From assembly GCF_000317285.1 (NCBI RefSeq), contig NZ_AJLN01000085.1:1-64000 (forward strand): a stretch of 64,000 nt of DNA, in the 5' to 3' direction. The DNA comes from Chlorogloeopsis fritschii PCC 6912 (GTDB taxonomy: Bacteria; Cyanobacteriota; Cyanobacteriia; Cyanobacteriales; Nostocaceae). How positions within the stretch are numbered: the first letter of the stretch is position 1; every line of letters begins with the position of its first letter. Position numbers and translations under genes: made by a program. Under the pieces are notes generated by a model. It was given only the letters and a program-made list of their open reading frames with translations, searched no databases and was not told the origin of the DNA. Of this stretch, positions 1-6,520 are shown one piece after another.

Positions 1-67
1 TTTTCTCGTTTCAAGCGAGAACTTTCCTGTTTCAAGAGAGAACTTTCCTGTTTCAAGTGAGAATTTT
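1..67. repeat. Three tandem copies of a 21-bp unit
   Basis: A 21-bp unit with core GTTTCAAGNGAGAA is repeated at 5-25, 26-46 and 47-67 with no spacer and only a few substitutions. The array may continue to the left of the window. The period is too short and lacks spacers for a CRISPR. Its function is unknown. Confidence 0.75.
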
Positions 68-71
68 GTTC

Positions 72-128
72 GTAGTAAGCGATTTATCGCTCTGCACATG
101 GGTTTTAAGCGGCTCAAGCCCCTACTAC
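72..128. repeat. Short palindromic element with GTAGTA/TACTAC arms
   Basis: Arms at 72-77 and 123-128 are inverted and enclose a smaller hairpin (CGAT/ATCG around 80-89). It resembles the small hairpin repeats scattered between genes of filamentous cyanobacteria. Only one copy is visible here, so calling it a dispersed repeat is inference. Confidence 0.35.
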
Positions 129-219
129 TTCTCTTAAGATACAAGGTTGGGTGCGTTATAGACGTTAGTCCTAACATACCGAAAATTAGGATAGTGCGGC
201 GCTTGGCAACAACACACCC

Positions 220-669
220 TTAAAATTTCAAATCGTCGCCAAGGATTTCGGCAATTGTTCTAGCAACTTGATCGGGATCGATAGGCTTCGTTAAGAAAGC
301 TTGGACACCAACCCGCATCACTTCTTCCTGCACCGAATCGCGCACATCTCCCGAACACACCACAATCGGAGTCAATTGATCGAAAGTACGAATTCTTTCG
401 ATCAACTCAAACCCTGTACCATCCCAGAAATATAAATCTATCAGGTAAAGATTGAACTCCCCACTTTGAGCAATCCGTAAGCCGTCAGTCACGCTCTGCA
501 CCGTCTCGGTCTCATATCCTGCATCGTCTAGAATGAAACTTAACAACTCACAGTTGTCCTGGGAATCATCAATGCAGAGAATTCGTTTTTTGATGGGAAA
601 AACCACAGCTACTTTTTTACCATCCTGCTTTAGATGCTCTTTTGCTCTGGGTAAGATTACCAAGCTCAA
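220..669 (-). CDS. Single-domain response regulator (receiver domain)
   Basis: This is a CheY-like receiver of 149 residues with no output domain. It would accept phosphate from an unidentified histidine kinase and act by protein contact. The receiver begins near residue 28 (KKRILCIDD): acidic pair D34/D35, phosphoacceptor D78 in LIDLY, the conserved Ser/Thr position at S106, and K128-P129. The first 25 residues are not receiver sequence. The open frame starts at TTG 669, but GTG at 606 is a credible alternative start close to the receiver. The gene is divergent from the Crp/Fnr gene at 715 with a short shared promoter region, so the two may be functionally linked. A decayed second copy of its 5' part lies at 1525-1596. 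The family is certain; the partner is unknown. Confidence 0.88.
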   Translation of the reverse strand: MSLVILPRAKEHLKQDGKKVAVVFPIKKRILCIDDSQDNCELLSFILDDAGYETETVQSVTDGLRIAQSGEFNLYLIDLYFWDGTGFELIERIRTFDQLTPIVVCSGDVRDSVQEEVMRVGVQAFLTKPIDPDQVARTIAEILGDDLKF

Positions 670-714
670 GTAATACCTGTCCGTTTTCTAGCAAACGGAC
701 GAAGGAAGAAAATT

Positions 715-1431
715 ATGCTGAATTCCAGCAAGCCTCAGCGATCAAAAAATTTCATTTTGAATTCGCTACCGCAAGATGAATACGATCGCCTACACCCTCA
801 TCTAGAACGAGTTGAGTTACACCAAAACGAAGTTCTCTCCCGGATTAGAGAACCGATCGCTCACGTATATTTTCCAATAACTGTCCTCCTTTCTTTGGTG
901 CATTCGACAATGGAAGGCGAAACTGTTGAAGTTGGAGCCACGGGATTTGAAGGAATGGAAGGAACAATGTTTCTGTTCAATCAAAATTCCGCGCCTTGGC
1001 AAGTTGAAGTGCAGCTTGCAGGCGAGGCATTCAAACTCAGTACCGAAATCTTTGTCAGCGTGTTGCAAAAGTCCGATGTTCTACGGCAAAAAGTCACTGA
1101 TTTTACATATCTAAAGCTGATACAACTAACACAATCTGCACTCTGCAACCGTTTCCATACTGTTGAGCAACGCCTTTGCCGTTGGTTACTCGCAGCCCAA
1201 GATCGCGTCCAAACCCCTGAACTGTTGCTCACACGAGACGTTCTAGCCACGATGATTGGCTCAACTCGTCCTGCCGTTAGCATTGTTACCGGAACTCTCC
1301 AAACAGCGGGATTGATTCGTGCCACTCGCGGTAAAGTCACCATTCTCAACCGTGAAGAAATGGAAGAAGCAACTTGTGAGTGCTACCAAATCATCAAACA
1401 GGAATTTGCTCGATATCTCCAGCAAAACTGA
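715..1431 (+). CDS. Crp/Fnr family transcriptional regulator, copy 1
   Basis: This 238-residue protein has a cyclic-nucleotide-binding-like sensor fold (about 25-125), a dimerisation helix and a winged-helix DNA-binding domain (about 150-215). The HTH lies around residues 173-201 (TRDVLATMIGSTRPAVS). It ends in a C221-E-C223-Y motif shared with the two other Crp/Fnr proteins of this window. Canonical cAMP-contacting residues are not evident, so the ligand is unknown; the CxC pair might sense redox state, which is inference. The ATG at 715 follows a purine-rich AAGGA site. The gene is divergent from the response regulator at 220-669. It aligns without gaps to copy 2 at 1953 at about 85% identity, with residues 180-207 unchanged, so both probably bind the same operator. 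Confidence 0.93.
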   Translation: MLNSSKPQRSKNFILNSLPQDEYDRLHPHLERVELHQNEVLSRIREPIAHVYFPITVLLSLVHSTMEGETVEVGATGFEGMEGTMFLFNQNSAPWQVEVQLAGEAFKLSTEIFVSVLQKSDVLRQKVTDFTYLKLIQLTQSALCNRFHTVEQRLCRWLLAAQDRVQTPELLLTRDVLATMIGSTRPAVSIVTGTLQTAGLIRATRGKVTILNREEMEEATCECYQIIKQEFARYLQQN

Positions 1432-1524
1432 GAGATAATTCCTCTGCTTACACACTTTCTGTGTGCATTTGAATTTATCCCAGGACACTTTTAACTAAGC
1501 ACAACTACTTCACTGCTGAAGAAT

Positions 1525-1596
1525 GTTTTCCTGTGAATCATCGATGCAGAGAATTCGTTTTTTCACAGAAAGAACTATAACCACAGCTACTCTTTT
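1525..1596 (-). pseudogene. Remnant of a second response regulator 5' end
   Basis: This stretch is strongly similar to 555-620, the beginning of the response regulator at 220-669. Read on the minus strand it encodes VKKRILCIDDSQE, the receiver N-terminus, then runs into an in-frame stop within a few codons. The rest of the receiver is missing. It lies between the two Crp copies in the orientation expected if the whole divergent regulator/Crp unit was duplicated and the second regulator then decayed. Confidence 0.75.
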
Positions 1597-1613
1597 AAGT
1601 ATTTTCTACGCTA

Positions 1614-1672
1614 TCCCCTGTCCCCTGTCCCCTATCTCCTGTCCCCTATCTCCTGTCCCCCGTTCCCTATTC
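1614..1672. repeat. Heptamer repeat tract (CCCCTGT/CCCCTAT type)
   Basis: A run of 7-bp units of the form CCCCTRT, interspersed with degenerate units. The same tract appears in either orientation near 4640, 9791, 39494 and 46803. It resembles the STRR class of short tandem repeats of heterocystous cyanobacteria. It lies inside the duplicated regulator region and probably disrupted it. Confidence 0.8.
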
Positions 1673-1952
1673 TCTACTATAAAGCAGCCCCCTCCGTTCG
1701 CTGGAGAACGGACGAAGGAGGCGCACTCATGCAATTTTGGGAAAACTGTACGTTAAGCACATATGCTCATACTGCCAAACTATTACTATGCTGGGGTTGC
1801 AGATGCACAGCTAGCTTCTCCAGTTCCACCAGCTTGCCTAAATGTCTCAGCCTAAAAGTAAAACGGTATAAGGCTTTGGGAGGTGCTCGAAATCTATCTA
1901 AATTTATTAGCGTACAAATTCCCTCCCTTTGGCACGATGATCCAAGAAAATT

Positions 1953-2669
1953 ATGCTAAATTCCAGTGAGACTCAGCGGTCGAAAAATTTCATTCTCAAT
2001 TCGCTACCGCAAGATGAATACGATCGCCTGCATCCTCATTTAGAACGAGTTGATTTGCACCAAAACGATGTTCTCACCCGGATTAGAGAACCGATCGCTT
2101 ATGTCTATTTCCCTACAACTGTCCTTGCTTCCTGGGTATATTCAACGCAAGAAGGCGAAACCGTAGAAGTTGGAATTACTGGATTTGAAGGAGTGGTGGG
2201 AACAACGTTTCTGTTCAATCCAAATTCCGCGCCTTGGCAAGTTGAGGTGCATCTTGCAGGCGAAGCATTTAAACTCAGTACCGAAATCTTTGCCAGGGTG
2301 TTAAACAAGTCTGTCGTTCTACGGCAAAAAGTGACGGCTTTTACTTATCTAAAGCTGATGCAACTGACGCAATCTGCACTCTGTAACCGTTTTCATACCG
2401 TTGAGCAGCGTCTTTGCCGATGGTTGCTTGCAGCCCACGATCGCGTCCAAACCTCCGAACTGTTGCTCACGCGAGACATCCTCGCTTCGATGATTGGCTC
2501 AACTCGTCCCGCCGTTAGCATTGTTACCGGAACCCTCCAAACCGCCGGATTGATTCGTGCCACTCGCGGTAAAATTACTATCGTCAACCGCAAAGAAATG
2601 GAAGAAGTGACTTGTGAGTGCTATCACATCATCAAACATGAATTTGATCGATACTTACAAATTAAATAA
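1953..2669 (+). CDS. Crp/Fnr family transcriptional regulator, copy 2 (tandem paralogue)
   Basis: A 238-residue paralogue of the protein at 715, same length, no gaps, about 36 substitutions by eye. It has the same sensor fold, dimer helix and winged helix, and the same C221-E-C223-Y ending. Substitutions cluster in residues 34-130 (sensor half), whereas 180-207 (recognition helix and wing) are identical. This suggests two sensors reading different cues at the same sites; that is inference. The segment just upstream of ATG (AAGAAAATTATGCT) matches copy 1, but about 240 bp of unrelated sequence separates it from the duplicated GAACGGACGAAGGA box, so its promoter differs. No partner regulator is intact beside it. 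Confidence 0.92.
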   Translation: MLNSSETQRSKNFILNSLPQDEYDRLHPHLERVDLHQNDVLTRIREPIAYVYFPTTVLASWVYSTQEGETVEVGITGFEGVVGTTFLFNPNSAPWQVEVHLAGEAFKLSTEIFARVLNKSVVLRQKVTAFTYLKLMQLTQSALCNRFHTVEQRLCRWLLAAHDRVQTSELLLTRDILASMIGSTRPAVSIVTGTLQTAGLIRATRGKITIVNRKEMEEVTCECYHIIKHEFDRYLQIK

Positions 2670-2681
2670 GAAGCGATCGCA

Positions 2682-2843
2682 ATGAGTTCCGTATACGCGA
2701 TCGCTCCGAGTCACTCCTCAGCTGGAGGAAACATCGATCCAGATTATATTGGTCACTATGGCATTAATGATTGCAGTGGCAGTCCCCTCATACCCGCAAC
2801 CCCTCAAGCCGAGCAAAAAACCACTCCACTTTCTGACGGATAG
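2682..2843 (+). CDS. Possible small protein of 53 residues
   Basis: A short ATG-to-TAG frame, 12 bp after the second Crp/Fnr gene, encoding a Gly/Ser/Pro-rich peptide containing DYIGHYGINDC. There is no clear ribosome binding site and a HIP1 site lies inside the frame. I do not recognise it. It may be a gene fragment or a chance frame. Confidence 0.2.
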   Translation: MSSVYAIAPSHSSAGGNIDPDYIGHYGINDCSGSPLIPATPQAEQKTTPLSDG

Positions 2844-3465
2844 GAACAGCGATCGCCCGTGCTGTGATTAGATAACACAAAAAATCTTTTATATTGCCTA
2901 CCCCCTATAGATAGTTGTTATTAAATTTTTTATCTGTTCAAATATTCAGAGGTCAAAAAGCTTAGGTTAATAGCTGGATGGATAATTGCAAGCGAATAAT
3001 CTACATATAAAAAATGTGCCTGTGAACTTAGATTTACTAAGCAAATCTTCGTTTGAGAGGTAGTATTTGTTGCAATTTCATACTATAACCAGGTATGATA
3101 AATATCTCTAAAGGTAGATTTACCGTTAACTAATTATTTGATGGTAAGAAAAAAGCCCTAGCTTCTACAAGGAAGTCAAGGGCACTAAGTGAATGGATAA
3201 TACATTAGTATACTAAAATATCAAGAGATATATTTAAAATTAAGTTAAGTATTTTAGTTATAAATTAAATATTTAGTTAATTTACTTAAGATTCTAATTG
3301 ACACTAAGCAATTTAGCTTATGCTTGATTGAACAAAGTTTTTTTGTGCATAAAAATTTTTATACAAGCCATACTTTACTTACATAATTTTCAGAAAAGTA
3401 TGACTTGAATATGTAAAAAATAAGTAAAAAATAAATTTTTCAATTACTTTTTAACTAAATTTGAG
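2844..3465. other. AT-rich non-coding region
   Basis: No supported protein gene. The stretch is strongly AT-rich and contains one clear minus-strand terminator (3148-3183). Between that terminator and the ferredoxin-like gene at 3466 lie about 280 bp, enough for a long 3' untranslated region or a small RNA. Confidence 0.5.
3148..3183 (-). terminator. Intrinsic terminator on the minus strand
   Basis: On the minus strand, GCCCT...AGGGC (3179-3183 with 3155-3159), with an inner CTTC/GAAG pairing, is followed directly by a T tract (3154-3148). It sits about 280 bp past the stop codon of the ferredoxin-like gene. Confidence 0.7.
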
Positions 3466-4131
3466 CTAGATAGTAGCTGTGCTTGAAATTGGCATTGCTA
3501 CTTTTCTCACATTCTCTTGCTTCTGGTTCACACTGCTATCAGCAAAATGTTTTTCCATCAATGCAGGAACTTGAGTAGCTTGAATGCGACTGTAACGAGT
3601 TTTATCTGGCATCACTAAATTAGGCCCCGCTTTACAGTTTTTCATACAACCAGTCGCTTTGATCGTCACTTGATCTGCTAAACCGCGATCGCGCAAAGCT
3701 CCTTGTAAAGCCTGACATAGACCATCAGCACCGCGTTTCACGCAATCAGACTTTTGACACACCAAAATCGTCGCTTTTGCTGGTTTTGCCTTAACGTCAG
3801 TAGAAGAGGACGCGGGGAGGCGGGGACACGAAGACGCGGGGAAATTTTCTCTGTTTGCGTCTCGCTGTGCTGCCATTACTTGTTGGGCTTTCAGCTTCAC
3901 TTCGCCTGTTTTGCGATCGTATTTTTTATCACCCATGACTTGCAACCAAGTACCAGGCGGTAAGCGCCAGTCAAACGCCACTCGTAAATGTTTAGCTAGC
4001 TTTACGTAGCATTCACCTTCAGAAGTTGCCAGTAGCAAGCCTTTGAGTTTAAAGCCATCTTTAATAACAAAATCGAGAAATCTTCCCTCAAGACAAAATT
4101 CTGATATTTCGTTGCTATGGGAATTACTCAT
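3466..4131 (-). CDS. (2Fe-2S) ferredoxin domain-containing protein
   Basis: The protein has 221 residues. The C-terminal half (about 119-195) is a thioredoxin-like 2Fe-2S ferredoxin domain: C125 and C130 in LVCQKSDC, then C162 and C166 in GCMKNCKAGP. Such proteins carry one electron in the cytoplasm; partners vary and none is evident. The N-terminal 90 residues form a separate cyanobacterial domain with a basic, OB-like look (KKYDRKTGEVKLKAQQ). Between the halves, residues about 94-112 (FPASSCPRLPASSS) are encoded by a GC-rich intergenic-type repeat (3796-3848), so the linker looks like an in-frame repeat insertion. The ATG at 4131 is clear. The small gene at 4237-4503 is upstream in the same direction, 105 bp away, and may be cotranscribed. 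Confidence 0.88.
   Translation of the reverse strand: MSNSHSNEISEFCLEGRFLDFVIKDGFKLKGLLLATSEGECYVKLAKHLRVAFDWRLPPGTWLQVMGDKKYDRKTGEVKLKAQQVMAAQRDANRENFPASSCPRLPASSSTDVKAKPAKATILVCQKSDCVKRGADGLCQALQGALRDRGLADQVTIKATGCMKNCKAGPNLVMPDKTRYSRIQATQVPALMEKHFADSSVNQKQENVRKVAMPISSTATI
3796..3848. repeat. GC-rich repeat inserted in the ferredoxin-like gene
   Basis: Units of the GACGCGGGGAGGCGGGGACAC type lie inside the coding frame. The complementary words (CGCGTCTCCGTGTC) occur in intergenic DNA near 28455 and 43408. The reading frame is kept. Confidence 0.65.
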
Positions 4132-4236
4132 GTTTATAACCTTCTTTATTAGTTTTTACGAAAACCAGCTATCTGGGAAGGCAGGTTTTTGATGCACAAC
4201 AGCTTCCCATCGGCATTCAAGGCTTTTACCGTTCAA

Positions 4237-4503
4237 CTACTGATAGCGATGCTGCCAACAAAGTTCTAAAGTGCAAATCAATTCTTGACGAGAGAGTGTG
4301 AATTGTCGCATCACACTCCAAACTTGAATAGCTGCAAGAGTATTGTCAATTTGGGCTGTTAATGGCTCGTTAGCCTCACACCAACAAGGAATATCTAGTT
4401 CCTGTAAGCGTTGATAAACTTGCCAGCGCTCTGCCCAATTCACTTCTATAACGTGTTTTTCTTCTAATTTTGAACTGAATGACTTCAAGATTCCTGCCCT
4501 CAA
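4237..4503 (-). CDS. Small protein, probably Asr1405/Asl0597 family
   Basis: A cyanobacteria-type small soluble protein of up to 88 residues. The central segment VIEVNWAERWQVYQRLQELD and the following CWCEANEPL resemble, from memory, the Asr1405/Asl0597 family of heterocystous cyanobacteria, whose biochemical role I do not know. There is no signal peptide or membrane helix. Five of its residues are Cys or His in the second half (CWCE, LCWQH), which could bind a metal; that is inference. The frame opens at TTG 4503 with no ATG before the conserved part, so the start is uncertain. It lies 105 bp upstream of the ferredoxin-like gene on the same strand, suggesting a shared redox job. Confidence 0.7.
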   Translation of the reverse strand: MRAGILKSFSSKLEEKHVIEVNWAERWQVYQRLQELDIPCWCEANEPLTAQIDNTLAAIQVWSVMRQFTLSRQELICTLELCWQHRYQ

Positions 4504-5038
4504 GGTGCTAGAAAGTCGCAGTAAATGGTGTGTTATCGCTTTTTTATGGTTTTTTATTTAGCGGAGTATAGCTCCTTAAATCAGGATAACCCAAGTGCGA
4601 ACTTTTCTCAGTAGTTTTTGAAAAAAAATCTCAAACGCGTGGCTAGGGGCTAGGGGATAGGGGATAGGGGACAGGGGACAGGGGATAGGGGATAGGGGAC
4701 AGGTGATAGGTGATAGGGGACAGGAGACAGGGGACAAGAGATAGGGGAGAGAAACTGATAACTAACACCTAATAACCGCCCATGTCGTTACTCTTATTCC
4801 TGACAAGGAAATCAAGGACTGTATATAGATAAATAGAAAAACTGTTAATGCTGTTAATGAGATATTGATGAAATATTGATGAGATTTATCGTCGTTAACT
4901 CACAAAATTAGAGGTTTTATTACTTCTAAAAAGTCAAACTTTCATCGTATTGCTTGGTCTTGATTTCATTTTTTAAAATGCTAGTATGTAGAGACCAAGC
5001 GGTTAGTAAAGAATAACTGCTTCAAAGCGAGGAGAACC
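4504..5038. other. Intergenic region with heptamer repeats upstream of dps
   Basis: No gene seen. The left half is dominated by the heptamer tract at about 4640-4750. The right half is AT-rich and should hold the divergent promoters for the minus-strand small gene and for dps (AGGAGAA ribosome binding site at about 5029-5036). Confidence 0.6.
4640..4750. repeat. Long heptamer tract (GGGGATA/GGGGACA)n
   Basis: About fifteen consecutive 7-bp units alternate between GGGGATA and GGGGACA with a few GGTGATA or GGAGACA variants. It is the longest such tract in the window and matches the STRR type. Confidence 0.9.
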
Positions 5039-5593
5039 ATGTCTGAAACACAAACTTTATTACAAAACTTTGGTCAAGTTTATGACAATCCTGTACTGTT
5101 AGATCGCAGTGTAACTACACCAGTTTGTGAAGGCTTTAATGTCGCTTTAGCTAGTTTCCAAGCACTGTACTTGCAGTACCAAAAACACCATTTTGTGGTT
5201 GAAGGTGCAGAATTTTACTCACTGCACGAGTTTTTTAACGAAAGCTACGAAGAAGTTCAAGAACACATCCATGAGATTGGAGAGCGTTTAAATGGACTAG
5301 GCGGTGTGCCGGCTGCTAGCTTCAGCAAATTAGCGGAATTATGCTGTTTTGAACCAGAAGCAGATGGTGTATTCTCTTGCCGTCAAATGGTGGAAAATGA
5401 CCTCAAAGCAGAACAAGCGATGATTAAACTGATTCGCAGCCAAGCTTCACAAGCTGAGAGTTTAGGCGATCGCGCTACTCGTTATTTATACGAAAAAATT
5501 CTGTTGAAAACAGAAGAACGCGCTTACCATCTGGCTCACTTCCTTGCTAAAGACAGCTTAACCTTAGGATTTGTCCAGCGCGCTCAAAACTAA
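5039..5593 (+). CDS. dps: Dps family ferritin-like protein, His-type ferroxidase site
   Basis: This 184-residue protein is a DNA-protection-during-starvation mini-ferritin. Dps dodecamers oxidise Fe(II), usually with hydrogen peroxide, and store the iron. The four-helix Dps core runs from about 30 to 172. The intersubunit metal site is visible as H51, H63 and E82, but two usual acids differ: the position equal to Asp67 of canonical Dps is N67 and that equal to Asp78 is H78 (HIHEIGER). His at that place is known from cyanobacterial DpsA/Dps4-type proteins, which bind and oxidise metals differently. The ATG is preceded by GAGGAGAA. It is followed by a strong terminator, so it is a single-gene unit. 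Confidence 0.93.
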   Translation: MSETQTLLQNFGQVYDNPVLLDRSVTTPVCEGFNVALASFQALYLQYQKHHFVVEGAEFYSLHEFFNESYEEVQEHIHEIGERLNGLGGVPAASFSKLAELCCFEPEADGVFSCRQMVENDLKAEQAMIKLIRSQASQAESLGDRATRYLYEKILLKTEERAYHLAHFLAKDSLTLGFVQRAQN

Positions 5594-5676
5594 TATCCTA
5601 CCAACTCAAGCTGTCTGTATAAGTCCAAACAAAGAAAAAGTTAGATGCTTTAGTTCTAAATAAATCATAAAGAAAA

Positions 5677-5714
5677 GGCAGAGAAGGTTATGTTTGAACA
5701 TCTCTGTCTTTTTT
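5677..5714 (+). terminator. Intrinsic terminator of dps
   Basis: GGCAGAGA (5677-5684) pairs with TCTCTGTC (5701-5708), with an inner ATGT/ACAT pairing, followed by six T residues. It lies about 85 bp after the dps stop. Confidence 0.85.
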
Positions 5715-6057
5715 AATATATATATACAAAAAAACACAAACCTTACTTTTAGGTATATCTTTAAGACAGCTATTAGCAAATATTCTTGTTTAATTGGATC
5801 GATGTATTAAATTTTTCATTAGTTACAATTACCAAAAACTAACTCAATAATTGAGAAAAATCACTAATAATATTTTTGCTATCATCAGACAATTGATAAA
5901 TTTCTTCAGAATTACTATATACAGTCTTAGACATACTAAAGCAGTAAAAATGAGAGTTAAAAATGTCAAAATTAAAAATGTAAATGTAAATAATATATTT
6001 TTTACTATGAAATTGTTCTAGTTACCGTGAGAGCTTTCATAATTCTCAATAACCGTA

Positions 6058-6255
6058 AGGTGGAGAGAAGTCACAAGACGCCGGAGGCGGTGAGGGGGTC
6101 GCAGTCTTGGCGGTTTCCGTCACGTAGACGCCGGAGGCGGCTTCCCGTAAGGGTATGCGAAGCCCTTCTCGCAGAGTACCCGGAGGGCTTCCCGTAAGGG
6201 TGCGGAGGTTTCCTCCGAAAGCGTTGCTCCTCCACAAGGAGGCTCAGAACTTCGG
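6058..6255. repeat. Mosaic of GC-rich palindromic repeat modules
   Basis: Modules include GACGCCGGAGGCGG (twice), CTTCCCGTAAGGGT (twice), GTCTTGGCGGTTTCCG, CGGAGGTTTCCTCCG and TCCTCCACAAGGAGGC. Positions 6188-6246 (59 bp) are exactly the reverse complement of 26384-26442. Related modules occur at 11405-11640, 52725-52770 and 56785-56915. Each module is itself a hairpin. Confidence 0.9.
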
Positions 6256-6294
6256 GGCACTACCTAACTTTCCTCAAACCCTTATTTTTAAGTT

Positions 6295-6324
6295 GTGGAC
6301 AGTGTCTACCCTACAAAAATTGCT
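6295..6324. repeat. Short hairpin repeat ending CCCTACAAAAATTGCT
   Basis: This 30-bp stretch matches 17646-17675 at 26 of 30 positions. Two of the differences are paired in the inner stem (GACA/TGTC here, GGCA/TGCC there), which keeps the hairpin. A fragment of the same word occurs near 43434. Confidence 0.7.
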
Positions 6325-6520
6325 CTTTGTCATGCCATCCTGACTTAGACAAGACTAAAGACTACCTGCTTAGACTCTAAACAAATCAACATCAAGTATC
6401 CTGATCCTTGTCTGTTCCCTGCAAACGGTTACAGAAAAGTTGATAATAAACAGCATTAGTGGTGGGTAAAGACCTTTAAAATAATCAGGATTTGTATTCT
6501 CTTACTCCAAAGCGACAACT

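Larger units (their letters stand above)
5715..6520. other. Intergenic region between dps and carB
   Basis: The first 340 bp are very AT-rich with no gene. They are followed by a GC-rich mosaic of palindromic repeats (6058-6255), a short hairpin repeat also found at 17646 (6295-6324), and the carB leader. Reading frames in the mosaic are artefacts. Confidence 0.7.

Noticed and set aside
1-67. CRISPR array
   Set aside because: Units are 21 bp and contiguous with no spacers; no cas gene nearby.
1523-1959. Frames of 76-77 residues between the two Crp genes
   Set aside because: They run through the decayed response regulator, a heptamer tract and unique sequence with no conserved features; the stretch fits decay better than coding.
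6046-6343. Short frames on both strands across the palindromic mosaic
   Set aside because: The composition is set by GC-rich hairpin modules; the frames encode Arg/Gly/Pro strings and share only repeat-derived words with frames at 11290-11650 and 56758-57002.
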